From contig CAMXCT020001136.1 in assembly GCA_947184155.2 (NCBI GenBank), forward strand, positions 279,501 to 343,500: 64,000 nucleotides of DNA, read 5' to 3'. The DNA comes from Cladocopium goreaui. Lineage: Eukaryota; Sar; Dinophyceae; Suessiales; Symbiodiniaceae. The notes beneath the pieces were generated by a model. That model was not told the origin of the DNA. It ran no database searches and worked only from the letters and a program-made list of their open reading frames with translations. The translations under genes and the position numbers were made by a program. Below, in pieces: positions 15,201 through 22,700 of the stretch (position 1 is the first letter of the stretch; every line of letters begins with the position of its first letter).

Positions 15201-18200
15201 AACCTGCCTCGTACAGGTCGATCTTCCTGTCAGATATTTGCGCCAAAATCCACCATGCCAAGATTAGGACGCATTTAGCAGAGGTTTGGGACCGAGACAA
15301 CTCTCTCATTCAAATGGGAGGGAGAAAGGGATGCTCAACAGATGTAGCACATCACTTTCTTCATGCGCACATGTCATGGGCAAGGCATTCCAACTCGTCA
15401 TGTGCGGTTCTCTTTGTTGATCTGCAGTCGGCATTTTATTCTGTGATCAGGTCTTCGCTGTTTGACGGAGAGATTCATGATGATGTAATTTGTTTTGCAA
15501 TGAAAGAGTTGGGTATCATGCCGGATGAGTGGAATGAAATCAGAGAGTGTGTTGCGAATGACTATGCGACGGATGGTGTCGACTCACACTGTGAGGGAAT
15601 GCTTAGAGACATGTTCTCAGGCACCCATTTCTCAATGCATGGTATCTCCGGGCAGGTGGCCACACAAAGAGGCACAAGACCAGGAGATCCAGTAGCTGAC
15701 ATTCTCTTCAACATGGCCTTCAAGCTTGTGATTTTGGATGCTCGTAAGAGGATCAGAGACTCCTCAGATTTGGATTGGTTTGGAACTCCTCAATTAGTGA
15801 GAGACCTGTCCAACCTTGATGCGATTCCGCCCAGAGCATTTGCTGAAATCACATTCGTTGATGATGTTGCATACGCAATACATTCAAAATCAGCTGTCGA
15901 TGTGATCTCATCGTTGCAGGTTGTTTCATCTTGTTTACATGATGCAGCCGCAGCAAGAGGTCTGGTGATCAACTACAAGGCCGGAAAAACGGAAGCGATA
16001 GTCAAACTGGCAGGTCCAAGGTCGAAGGCCACCAAGCATCAGCTGTGGCATGAGAGCAAAGGCCATTTGCCAATAATCACTGAACATGGCTCTCAATCTC
16101 TCAAGATTGTGCACTCGTACAAACATCTTGGGTCCTTTGTTCAAGAGCATGCGATCGTGCAGAAGGACATGAGATATAGGGTAGCACAAGCACGGAAAGC
16201 CTTTGGTCAGCTCAGTAGGCAATTCTATCGCAAAAAGAATGTGAATGACTCCACAAAAAGCTCGGTGTTCGCAGCCTTAGTTCTATCTAGGCATTGTTAC
16301 AATGTGCACACTTGGGCTTGGGTCACAGATAATGAGATCAATACATGGGCGAATGGTATCAAACAGCAAGTTGCTTCTCTGGCTGGCAATAAGATCAGGC
16401 CGGTACCTGCATTTCAGTTCTCCACGTCGGAACTTTGTGCGCTGTGTGGTCTTCACAGCCCTTGGGACTTGCTGCATGCTAACAGACTGCGATATGTTCG
16501 CAGGGCCATTCAGACAGCTCCAGCCATGTTGTGGTCATTTCTGTATGATAACAAAAGTGAGTGCTCGTGGGTTGTGCGGGTGCTTGAGTCAGGGAAGTGG
16601 CTGAGACAACAGTTACCATCAGGCTCGGTGCCTGAATTTGAAAGTGTGAATGATCTTCTCTCTTTCGCAGCGATTGATCAGAAATGGAATGGGAGGATCA
16701 AGGCTGCCTTGGGGTCATGCCTTAACTTCCAGTCTGCAGCCGCGGAAGGGAAACTATGGACATTGAGAATGCAGATGCAGGTTCAAAAATTTGCAGATGT
16801 TTCATTACCAGACTCGCAGTTGAAGCAAGGCAGATGGAATTGCTCTCTGTGCAGTAGTAGTTTTGAGTCAAAGAAAGCGCTGGCAGTTCATGCTAGGCAC
16901 ATGCATCAGTACCGAACAATTTTGAAATATTTTGTTCTTGGAAATGATTGCCTGGCTTGTGGTAAGATGTTCTTCAACAGGACAAGGTTGCTTGCTCATG
17001 TTGGAGCGTCTGTAGCTTGCAAAGACTCCTATTTAGCATGTTTTGTGCCAGCGGCTGAGCAAGATGTTGAACAAATTGAACAACTCGAAAAAGAACAAAG
17101 CAGGGCTCTCAAAGCCCAGGGATGGCTCCCATCCAAGGCCTTCCTCCCTGTAACTAAGGTAAATGGGCCCTTTCTTCCCAAGTGTGGTACGGAAGGAGCA
17201 GCTGTGATGAGAGCAAAATGGCACCATCGCATACCAGTTGCAGGTCGAGCCTTTGAGGGTCTTGATGGTTTTTGTGAACATTCAGATGAAGCGCAACAGG
17301 CAGAGACGGAGATTTTGCCTTTCATTATGCATACAAATGGCGGTCAGATTCAGGGAGAGGCTGGCGTGTTTCAGTGCTTCGGCTTAGCTGCCGAGGCAGC
17401 ACGGTTGCATATCCATGGATTTCTCTTCGTACATTTTTTCAGTGGATTTCGCAGAGAAGGCGATTTACAACATTGTATAGAAGACCACGCCATTGTCGGA
17501 ACTGATCACATTTTTTGTGTATCGGTTGATTTGTGTTTGGCCAAAAAGTACTCTGACCTAACAGACACAGATACCAAGAATTTTTGGATCAGCAAAATGC
17601 GCAGCGGTCAAATCCTGGGAATAGGAGGAGGACCAAGTTGCGAGACCTGGTCGGCAGCAAGGCATGCTCCCGGCGGTCCTATGCCGCTGAGATCCTACCA
17701 CAGCCCGTGGGGTCTTGAGGGTCTTACTCAGCGTCAATGGGACCAGGTCAACACAGGGACAAAACTGATCCAATTTCTGGTTGAACTGCTGATTATTGCG
17801 GCTCAAAGTGGTATGTGTGGCTTCCTAGAGCATCCTCAGTTTCCAGTATGGCTTATGAAGCAGAAACCGGCCTCCATTTGGCCCTTGCAAGTTTTGCGGA
17901 TTCTGTCAAGGCTTGAATGCTTCCAAGTATGTTCTTTTGATCAGTGCGTTTACGAGCTGGCAGCAACCAAGCCGACCACCTTGTTGCTGTTGCGACTTAG
18001 CACTTTCAAGGACATCACAATGACCAGAGGAAATAGAGGACGCTGTTCACATAGAGCAAAGCATCAACCTTTGCAAGGAATTCAAAGTGATGGCACGTTT
18101 GCTACAGCGAAAGCAAAAATCTATCCTGTGGCAATGAACAAGGCCATCGCTGTTGCGGTGTCACGGTTTTTGACGGAACGCCACTTGCAAAGCACCTGGT

Positions 18201-19062
18201 GTGAGTTACCGCATGACCTGCAAGAATTGAGATGTACAGAGGTGATTCATGAGTCCATTGTGCAGCCGGACTTTCACCGATAGTGCAATGCAAGCACCAA
18301 GCGTCGACATGCGCAGTAATCGCAAAGTGACAAAAAGATATGTATATTACTTTATTAAGTTATCAAATTCCAAAAAAAAGTTCTTGATGCCCCAAGGCTT
18401 TTCAAAGTTGCCTTGCAAAATGAGTGCCAAGGACAACGGCAATGTCTCCAGGCCGTTGGGCGCAGAGGCATCAACTGCCAAGGACAGCGTTGCAACCGCC
18501 GAGGAGAAAATGGAGAAGGCGCAGGCCCAGGCACCTGGCCATGAAGTTACCATGGGATGAATACGATGTTACTCTATTTTCTATATACACTGTATATAGT
18601 ATGTGTATATATATATGTGTGTGTATGCATATATATATATATACGTATATGTATATATTCAATATATTCTCTATGAAATCGGAAAATCCCCACATGTGTT
18701 TTTTTATAATCCACCTTTTTTGTCCATGGCACACATGGGAATGGGTCCAGAATATCAACTAGATGATGCGGGGTTCTCAGCAACATGACCTGTTTGTTCA
18801 CCCCACAAAATTATGAGTTTTTCATGGTCATCAAACAATGCTGAAATTATAACAATGCTACAGTAATCTACGGTATTTATATCAAAATATGGTATGATAT
18901 GCTTACATCCCCATAGATGATCCAAATTGATGGGTCTCTGGATATCTCTAGTATACCATGGTCAAATCACCAGCATCTTCGACCTGAAAGAAGGAGGACT
19001 GATGTCCAATCATCCGCAGGCGACGTGACTTTTGGATCGCCTTGTTCCACATCCTTTGCCAT
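231..19062 (-). CDS. MFS transporter, multi-exon, 3' end outside the window
   Basis: Membrane carrier of the major facilitator superfamily; substrate unknown. Exons in transcript order: 19062-18984 (start codon), 18534-18412, 4214-4086, 3700-3654, 2038-2006, 1521-1347, 817-772, 580-490, 328-231. Every join except 2006 to 1521 keeps the reading phase, and all acceptors are AG. Donors are GT after 18984, 2006, 772, 490 and 231; GC after 18412 and 4086; GA after 3654 and 1347. The product begins MAKDVEQGDPK and gives a string of hydrophobic segments. An MFAPSPLTGKL stretch and a FCTLRRFASEES stretch sit where bacterial MFS proteins have MFAPSFxTG and YYRFAAAD, so the closest family seems to be a bacterial-type MFS. 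The exon for about TM5, between 2006 and 1521, was not found. Intron 2 (18411-4215) contains the whole 13.5-kb retroelement on the other strand. No trans-splice acceptor was identified. Confidence 0.8.
4831..4860. repeat. Left target-site duplication of the 13.5-kb retroelement (candidate)
   Basis: This stretch and 18337-18364 share GATATGTATATTA, then after a short variable spacer TTATTAAG, one mismatch and TATC. The copies lie immediately outside the element body, in an AT-rich intron. Length (28-30 bp) is somewhat long for a LINE duplication, and the AT bias lowers certainty. Confidence 0.6.
4861..5473 (+). other. 5' leader of the retroelement
   Basis: GC content rises abruptly against the AT-rich intron to the left. 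Short open frames occur in all three plus frames from about 4890, but none shows a recognisable domain before the zinc-motif ATG at 5474. It probably holds the element's internal promoter; no motif was identified. Confidence 0.5.
5474..6582 (+). CDS. Retroelement ORF1: zinc motif plus coiled coil, with a -1 frame break
   Basis: Likely RNA-binding ORF1 protein. The start at 5474 opens MAAEEAYPWVCPCG and leads straight into a CxC-x10-CxxC motif with a central Asn, like a RanBP2-type zinc finger. Next come a Gly/Lys-rich basic stretch (KGKGKGKWKNKG) and a Pro/Ser linker. That frame degrades after about 5990 and stops at 6100. The neighbouring frame, open from 5212 to 6582, then carries a charged heptad-like segment from SEVQAFLEKADKEYTKNN to the stop, a clear coiled coil. 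Joining the two needs a -1 shift (or a one-base deletion in this copy) near 5985-6005. The gap to ORF2 is 64 bp. Whether the shift is programmed or damage cannot be told from one copy. Confidence 0.7.
6647..18283 (+). CDS. Retroelement ORF2: RNase H, EEP endonuclease, reverse transcriptase, C2H2 fingers, methyltransferase-like domain
   Basis: A single 3878-residue frame. Order: about residues 170-1760, four or five diverged copies of a roughly 150-residue module; 2070-2222, type I RNase H (YIDGATHGDT, later RAHCGDPWNELADA); 2287-2558, EEP nuclease (ATYNGL, GVQEAR with Glu2333, DANAP, HMDHCPA); 2769-3185, RT (FVDLQSAF with Asp2925, QRGTRPGDP, FVDD with Asp3072/3073, YKHLGSF); 3397-3465, paired Cys/His fingers; 3594-3788, methyltransferase-like domain. 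Most LINE ORF2 proteins are 900-1500 residues, carry EEP at the N terminus and RNase H, if any, after RT; here RNase H comes before EEP. The first in-frame ATG at 6647 was taken as start; the true start is unproven. Intact catalytic motifs suggest a recently active copy. Confidence 0.95.
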   Translation: MFPHGHSVTGEQDYLSPLSAISCAWKLRGEVISHQWCQANSHQALPCCANPFSVPYKPEVCSSQEPLNARRKKLRVHFDDCIELAFVGDEAWDLYFTRVAHNELHGWRDKPWSYVPDPPSRKFSWRKLTNLIYPFCDFTKECSDKQFNYPKESNLKISIPNCVSEASDLSSIPEWALDVLNDLSVRRESSGTLCRQSVLAWPVGSAGFCNRSEAKLVYLDEDPAGWRDTVLGLWHHAFPNGPEPFIQAVIQHNLLYAGHECNVEVLLLEDSSGVFVRVDLYLTDNEKQIENGRCISFVVATQNITSACKLAAHPLGPRIQLRILNWFINGAAVFKEDFPVSSGDFISIYAQFPSCVSGKSHNVHVLRDVTDKHMSDIPASSAFLCSVGAPLSQMAVSSSPNTFATSAIKKAKTGGKENFPPQDPDEASNVQISSKVGIAFKNSPFDTQQENMMLSFQQGRAEPQNQQVGSEGSDQFESSGYSPSVDSQSSHVRPPSSEGGKQEMLLFHLEDPPVKALVDWNSYEGMMTEIAHHFAIDRDDLVDVYEVAVTPPDLVDEAAVTVVHVQNDIPVGSSQKLVLLDVQYHAHRSEPHFRGGPMVVRKVVPIPAVASRDELLYKAQVDRYCRSENGRCLVFINTRRWPDYDLDRKTIAHGDYIRIAVPPSDRFSCPTESIADMTQRGLSDQQIYDEIYNEDAVSGVSPSLLDDSEIRDLLADSVDLYDETQLMQKASDCASSSVNQSYHNDSSDVTNESIPQDWYIDLQRLVQRHVDQLPNDDQTEVVFPIYTWFIDHQTATSCRDPRIAHIGNDPSSWEQELMLPWEHRIIRGEHVFLDLVSPSSPRAIVEDHIAHILITQRAAELSTVLFSMELLDVSEPSVHVRVATVVPKECTVRHLFDAVPLFASFSLNHLIWHNPVPMGPDQGFRTWTGLGIQVQIVAEATPEQESSDSQSLLQITGRTDTVVSFRHKRLSSECSQAPVDFAGESVLGVDKSREQASCIDPKTSDPSQKELSLTEEFIRFVNAVSSAEEAPTDQQEEPNGLRDQPVWVQDLWEKWTETMSLTGANREDGLRLETWFTNPTRWSRCVSPRVVVLSPNFISWERELLAAWPERADILLPTNFAIVFPSPEDIDRTVQEQLIIEQQSEPFSRSVVMTVYDTNRDRGRPHSIALVVGDIVDVRQIITLLGFSEQCPPEKTENECLLWMGNIAIRHDQSLNVRLGNALRFLIRRGIKIGIPELLSMNDQQLRSELQAAISGAIYRRPNVQGFQADAYADSNPVFAAESDDRFSIDFPPEWLSSLQQSFDAHAVVERQEEGPVLYVLVWFVNGINIVNCGAPKVVRIDSDNSWWRSEIIFPWRDSFSRGAVIDLHHVDPNPPKEAWMSHNAHVIVSQALNTDQVAVLITDRLLADHGTVYQHQAVIMNKFTNVDEVVAWSVRPAQMRHRVAVSRGNSVFPTGLNVRIGSGDGLTIRNIEAARSHDEHGGQASSSHEQASGSDARFAAAETEAMDKNEDDDVLDDSSLMQTLCSYHKHGSEQQPSFSQDPVCALEIDSNEPNENEGFQFNPMAETFRPGAVDLPEWARIIEEIYHDWDANAFSWQGESRAAHFMSWYVAPGQNRLRCLHGRKVALFADFWNWREQIRQRWIGEIDPIADVELVYVSPPPTHLEAGVVGHIILVQHDSPEWSSLLVSTYDPAINRGYSFKTVVCISQQAHFRDITERIGYDAECAYHAQCEFRLRGFTYHSDDRYRSSDGDAVDLIVQRQVWPPNWYPPVIPHAPGAEGLSLVQTRAEITRPGQKAARADQEIQQKDQVISLEKALDQVVWDIENIPFTLSMLFQNVKEKSDVPIVCVWEINDGNTDFDISDRDNFCQRKMKKRFIQKHALLKECSELFPIRFVRDSWKVTSGNWYVGSYVLPAHDMAIVLCVEYRRDGAIVRSITMYKSYRADLLRSTLGIRFGTLIRLNGRFVHDKVEFHHGDVLEYHAFDNVPSICIDRLSKTQICLEAAVENCIPWFDEDEDAYELLQEDDLGKALQNEDQWSFDCIPEGTDLHKSTFEQLHVQNEECHGEMQSLELYIDGATHGDTSAWAVVAVVVTAGGRRFHGCCAGLTEINRSARQWIGALSHSNIDAELSAMVVATSFSFFASGDLPVTIRPDLSLSRRFLVADSATRQDSTIAKLLHLLGQLLPSRVRVQEVRAHCGDPWNELADAVAKKVARTSVPVGQVPWDLLHNAVTEPSTLKWEWLRNESAAYSKAMPALHGRAVWQPTPSAKRIGVTVAENECTRHDLKMQIKVATYNGLALGDGEQPEVTSGGRTTRLDMQFHQEKIAIIGVQEARTSTGKRVSDHYCIFSSGFQQCGRSKHFGCELWIHKNLPLCVLPDGTKVSLADCKITISVSDARVLIAKIEGAISFQVVVAHAPCVSADRPIDMVKQWWDDLSKHLQKCHAGHAILLIDANAPLADHECGFFGTHQAEPMNAQGYEFQLFLITNQLYVPATFENHTGSAGTWKHPRGGFLRRDYVALSEAFFKICISSHVQSDFDGGFGHMDHCPAVCEIAGFWNVKEVKRKFAWDYDKIKDPTSQAEFADALSTLPLPSWSTSVDDHSAILETNILQIARQHFRKTKIEKYRPMLSEATINGIQLKRQALDMARNLQFDDPELIGEIKVLEKMLKPMVQRDQKGWYSEWLDSINEAGSCHDTAQVYRKLQRLGRRKKDLEKGPRPLPRLQLDSGQFAQSFQECQQTWMKQFAEVEAGLEASPIQLQQLHRTRCSGADRKVINCADPYEILSLIRKFKNRKVPGPGQLPVDIIKCGGIQVARMLAPLIVKASWHMREPLSWKGGLLVPLFKGKGSPSEPASYRSIFLSDICAKIHHAKIRTHLAEVWDRDNSLIQMGGRKGCSTDVAHHFLHAHMSWARHSNSSCAVLFVDLQSAFYSVIRSSLFDGEIHDDVICFAMKELGIMPDEWNEIRECVANDYATDGVDSHCEGMLRDMFSGTHFSMHGISGQVATQRGTRPGDPVADILFNMAFKLVILDARKRIRDSSDLDWFGTPQLVRDLSNLDAIPPRAFAEITFVDDVAYAIHSKSAVDVISSLQVVSSCLHDAAAARGLVINYKAGKTEAIVKLAGPRSKATKHQLWHESKGHLPIITEHGSQSLKIVHSYKHLGSFVQEHAIVQKDMRYRVAQARKAFGQLSRQFYRKKNVNDSTKSSVFAALVLSRHCYNVHTWAWVTDNEINTWANGIKQQVASLAGNKIRPVPAFQFSTSELCALCGLHSPWDLLHANRLRYVRRAIQTAPAMLWSFLYDNKSECSWVVRVLESGKWLRQQLPSGSVPEFESVNDLLSFAAIDQKWNGRIKAALGSCLNFQSAAAEGKLWTLRMQMQVQKFADVSLPDSQLKQGRWNCSLCSSSFESKKALAVHARHMHQYRTILKYFVLGNDCLACGKMFFNRTRLLAHVGASVACKDSYLACFVPAAEQDVEQIEQLEKEQSRALKAQGWLPSKAFLPVTKVNGPFLPKCGTEGAAVMRAKWHHRIPVAGRAFEGLDGFCEHSDEAQQAETEILPFIMHTNGGQIQGEAGVFQCFGLAAEAARLHIHGFLFVHFFSGFRREGDLQHCIEDHAIVGTDHIFCVSVDLCLAKKYSDLTDTDTKNFWISKMRSGQILGIGGGPSCETWSAARHAPGGPMPLRSYHSPWGLEGLTQRQWDQVNTGTKLIQFLVELLIIAAQSGMCGFLEHPQFPVWLMKQKPASIWPLQVLRILSRLECFQVCSFDQCVYELAATKPTTLLLLRLSTFKDITMTRGNRGRCSHRAKHQPLQGIQSDGTFATAKAKIYPVAMNKAIAVAVSRFLTERHLQSTWCELPHDLQELRCTEVIHESIVQPDFHR
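7150..11930 (+). other. Diverged tandem modules in the N-terminal half of ORF2
   Basis: Blocks starting near residues 172, 754, 1045, 1290 and 1576 share a plan: P-x-W at the start, a W-[FY] strand about 50 residues on, then C-x2-PR-x-V, a W-x-x-E-hydrophobic turn, a Trp, V-x-P-x-P, and a strand ending in H-[IV]. Examples are TWFIDHQTATSCRDPRIAHI, TWFTNPTRWSRCVSPRVVVL and SWYVAPGQNRLRCLHGRKVA; the first block is the most divergent. Acidic Ser-rich linkers separate them. No known fold was recognised. They look like repeated beta-rich domains produced by internal duplication. Confidence 0.6.
12855..13310 (+). other. RNase H domain within ORF2
   Basis: Residues about 2070-2222. It begins LELYIDGATHGDTS with the first catalytic Asp at 2076, then NIDAELSAM (Glu), FLVADSATRQDS (Asp) and RAHCGDPWNELADAVAKK, which gives the His and last Asp of a type I RNase H. 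It would degrade the RNA of RNA-DNA hybrids. Its position before the endonuclease is unusual. Confidence 0.88.
13506..14330 (+). other. Endonuclease/exonuclease/phosphatase domain within ORF2
   Basis: Residues about 2287-2560. Motifs in order: IKVATYNGL, IIGVQEART (catalytic Glu2333), CELWIHKN, VVVAHAP, LIDANAPL (Asp2453/Asn), RRDYVALSE and GHMDHCPA (Asp2546-His). This is the APE-like nicking enzyme of non-LTR elements; all expected catalytic positions are present. Confidence 0.88.
14950..16200 (+). other. Reverse transcriptase domain within ORF2
   Basis: Residues about 2769-3185. Visible: KNRKVPGPGQLPVDI, LLVPLFKGKG and the following YRSI block, motif A FVDLQSAF, motif B TQRGTRPGDPVADILFN, motif C ITFVDDVAYA, a motif D region near INYKAGKTEA, and motif E YKHLGSF. 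All catalytic Asp residues are intact. The sequence belongs with non-LTR RTs. Confidence 0.95.
16835..17040 (+). other. Pair of C2H2-like zinc fingers within ORF2
   Basis: Residues about 3397-3465. First finger: WNCSLCSSSFESKKALAVHA followed by RHMH. Second: DCLACGKMFFNRTRLLAHVG ending in a Cys in place of the final His. They follow the RT as nucleic-acid-binding fingers do in several LINE groups. Confidence 0.85.
17420..18010 (+). other. C-terminal domain resembling a cytosine-C5 DNA methyltransferase
   Basis: Residues about 3592-3788. HFFSGF (3596-3601) matches motif I (DLFSGxG); SVDL follows at the position of motif II. GGGPSCETWSAARH matches motif IV (GGPPCQxFS), with the catalytic Cys kept at 3665; GFLEHP (Glu3728) matches motif VI (ENV/ENP). 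The spacing is right. Pro to Ser before the Cys and Asn to His after the Glu are departures, so activity is uncertain. No clear target-recognition region follows. It could also be an inactive relative with a binding role. Confidence 0.65.
18337..18364. repeat. Right target-site duplication of the retroelement (candidate)
   Basis: Partner of 4831-4860. It starts right after the short A-run (CAAAAA) that ends the element, as expected for a LINE 3' end, and lies 47 bp from the donor of transporter exon 2. Confidence 0.6.
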
Positions 19063-19756
19063 CGATGGTGTTAGCGCTCTCGCCCGGGTCTGATGTGATG
19101 TGAATTCTGGATAAATTGGGTAAAAATTTGGGTAAATCTCAATCTAAAATAATCTAAATATGTCTGTTTGATGCAATTTGAGGCCGAAATGTCCGACAGT
19201 CCTGTTTTTATGTGTTGTGCCAAGGCTGACGGACTTCAGGCTTGTGTTCAAAGCAAGTTCCTTGAGCCATGCCAATGGTACATCCCCGGGCAAGCCCTGG
19301 AAAACCGTTTTAACCGCTCGGCTGAACATTTACAGCATCTGGCAGTGGCAAGGACAGTATCCAAGTTTCATGGGTGAAAATGGGTGATTGTTGGTGCTTC
19401 TCCAGACCTATTTATGAGGGTCTGGACTATTGAACATCCGACTCAAGCCAGATTCAGGCCCCATTTTTCGGTTGATTCCCCTTGTCAACTATGACTTGTC
19501 TGACGGGGGGTTATTGAATTGTGCTGCCCTGAGTTTAAAACATTTACTATTGTTTACTGGCTATCGATACATCTTTCAGCCCCAGAACGTTGAGAAATAC
19601 ATGGGTTCGAACATAGGATGCCCCTAAATCTGCTGATGAATCACCATTTTCCCTCTTTAAGACATGAAACAAACATAAACAAACTCAATTTGGAGGCTAT
19701 TTCCCCATTTTCGGATACCTGGTAGAACTTCTGGTCTCCCACGCCACACGTTCAAA
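19063..19756. other. Intergenic stretch between two minus-strand genes
   Basis: This separates the transporter start from the stop codon of the coiled-coil gene. A GC-richer island at 19150-19380 is open in two plus frames and one minus frame without a recognisable domain or clean splice sites, so no gene is called. The rest is AT-rich with no feature seen. It should contain the trans-splicing acceptor of the transporter. Confidence 0.4.
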
Positions 19757-22700
19757 TCACTCGGCCACCTCGTTCACCGCTTCCTGTGCCCGTGCCCGGC
19801 TTTGCCGATCTTCATGCGCCAGGGAGGCACCTGAGGTTGGAGCTGGCCGATGCGTCTCCCGCGAATTTGTGATGCGAATATGTAGTGACTGTACGGTATG
19901 TAGAGTAAATGGTGTATTTTTTTGATGTTTTTTGATGTCTGGTGTGATGTTTGAAAAGTGATCCCACATGTTTTGTATTGTTTTGTTGAATGATGTGATG
20001 TGTTGAGATATCCCAACCATTTTGAGACCGACCAATGGTGGATGAGGCTCCGGACTTTCGACGATGTCTCGCAAACGCTGGAGCTCGAACTGGGCAAAAA
20101 ACCAAGCTGGTGGCAAAAGAACCCGTAAAGTCGTAAAGTGTGGCAAAAAACAAGAAACCTCGGCATCAATCGGATTCAACCCAAGTGTTTTCCAAGATTT
20201 TCCCAAGTGTGTTCCTGGAATTTGGGTGTTGACCCATACTGAATTCCACAACCGGGGCCTGCAGGTCTTCCTTCTCTTGCCCAACTTCAGAGAGCCTCGG
20301 AGCATCCGATCCAGGCCACACGAGGTCACGGAACATCAGGAACATCTTACAAGGTGTGAAAAAAATCTGTGTAACAATGGCAATAATGGAAATAGTGCTC
20401 ATATTTACCAATAATCCTGTATAATACATATATATATTATTATATAATATTATATATTATAATATTTAATACCTCCTATTTATGGTGATGACAGGGGGAT
20501 GGTTTATGGCATTGTTTTACGAACATTATATAATATAACATCCAACTCTTACCAGCAAGGATATCATCCCTGCAATCAAGTCACGCATCACGTAGGGCAC
20601 TACCTCCCTCCTTCACTGCCTAAAGCTCAGCAGCTGCGGATGTGACATTTGGACCCAAAAGGATCAATAGTTGATACGAGTACGACTTGCTATGCGTGCC
20701 TCGTTGGGGGGGCTGGTTTTTTTCCGGATGATGTGGCCAAGAAATTGGCCAAATGTTGCCAAACGTTGCCAAAAATCCAAAATAGGCTACCACAGGCTAC
20801 CCCAAAAACCAGTTCAGAACCTCAAATCTCAAATTTCCCCAATAAATCCCAATAAGATACTGTAGGCATTCCTAGACCAAAAACAAATGCAAAGGAAAAA
20901 AGTCCCCCGAAGTGCCAACGGGCCTTGATCTGCTTGCTATGATTCGCCTGCGCTTTTCGCGCCTGGTCACCTCGCACTGCTGGATCAAGGCCAAGCGTTT
21001 CACAATATATCTCAAAGATATCTGAATTATCTGTATAAACAACGTATTGTAAAATGATATTAACATATATATTGAATGCTTTGAATTATGTGGATATGTG
21101 ATATTGTAACACATATAATATATATATATATGGTTCTAAAATGTCCTAAATGTCACCTGGCTCTTCAGCTCAAACTGCCATCTCCAAGGCTTCGGGCCAA
21201 ACTCCGCAGTTTTCGCCTCCATTCTGATCAACATCCCCAAGACTGTATAGGGGTAGTACATTGGTAGTATCAATGGATATATCATATGGATATATCATAT
21301 ATATAATATTCTACCATATCTACCATGGATATATCATAATGGTAGTATCGCACGAACCATCAGCCAGCAAGTTTCCTACCATATCTACCATGGATATATC
21401 ATAATGGTAGTATCGCACGAACCATCAGCCAGCAAGTTTCCTTTTTCAAGAAATCGATGGATTGGTTTCAGGGATTGTTTACAGGAAAACATTGTGTGTT
21501 ACCATAATTTGTAACACAATGTACTGTAAGAAACTGTGACAAGTAATTGCAACTCACATATCTTGTTACCATTGTGTGTTTACAGGCATTGTACTGTAAG
21601 GTTTTCAACTGCACGTTTTCCCTGAAAAAAAAAACTGTGACATGCTGTGACAAAAAGGAAAAAGAACATTGTCACTTTGAGTATCAAAATAATGGTTGGT
21701 TGATGGAGTTTCCCAATGACGATAATACCCAATATATACATAAAGGGTAGTATAAGAAAATGATCATATCCCGGTATGAGCGTTAAACTGCGACTTTTAC
21801 CGTGGTTGATATTGATGATTATGATATATATATATATATAGATAATATTAATATAGCCAATATGAATAGAATCATAGTCATCAGATGTCATTAGTCAATC
21901 TATGTCGACCTAATGCTTAATGATGATAGGGGACCAAGGCACGACCATCTCGGAGAGTTCATCTCGCGTTTGCTCCAGCCTGGAAACCACCAGCCGAGGA
22001 TTAAAAAAGTGGTAGACATCCCGCCTCTATGGGAGAAATCTCCTCAAAAAATATCGTATAATTTGATTATATCATCTTATATCTCCTTTTTGTTTACTTC
22101 ATTTGCATATTATTTGCATGTTTGCTGAGATTCTGCTGCTGACCCACGCCAAACAGGCTTCAAACTGAGTCACAGATCATGTCCTTTTCCACTGGAGTAC
22201 GCCCAGTTTGCATCGATGCTCACCGATATTGTTTGACTTCTCAGCGGCTTCGGTCCCTCATTGCTGGTGTCCGTTGGTTGTGCCTCCACGTCTTGGTTGT
22301 TGATAAACATCCCCAGTATTGCTAGTTCATGATGTGGAACCGTTCCGCGCATTTGGATTCAACATGATTCAACTATAGTTCTCATGTTATGTATTGTTAT
22401 GTCCATTCACGTGCTGCATCTTGTTGATGTCATCACCATTCTTGGTTGGCAGTTTCAACAAACTGGATTAGGGGGGTCCCTGCTACTAATTTGATGATGC
22501 TTTACTTCCTATGGCTATGTATAATAATAATAAATATATGTGGATGATTGTGGACGTATATACATATAGAGATCATCACCATCTCGGGGGGGGGGCACCC
22601 GCTGCTGCCTCAATTGCAGGGCTTCATTCTCTTCCTGTCCGCCTCAGAGCCCCCACATGGTAGGGCAACCGCTTATGATATCGCCATTTCAGAAAGCTGG

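Larger units (their letters stand above)
4861..18336 (+). mobile_element. Giant LINE-like retrotransposon with two ORFs
   Basis: A non-LTR element of about 13.5 kb: 5' leader (4861-5473), ORF1 (5474-6582), ORF2 (6647-18283) and a 53-bp 3' tail ending in CAAAAA. No LTRs were seen. The flanks carry a 28-30 bp imperfect direct repeat. It lies in intron 2 of the minus-strand transporter, in antisense orientation. ORF2 is uninterrupted over 11.6 kb, which implies recent insertion or purifying selection; only ORF1 shows a frame break. Mobilisation would be by target-primed reverse transcription using the encoded EEP nuclease and RT, inferred from the domains. Confidence 0.85.

Noticed and set aside
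18420..18560. 46-codon plus frame starting MSAKDNGNVSRP
   Set aside because: It is the shadow of transporter exon 2 on the minus strand, which joins in phase with exons 1 and 3.
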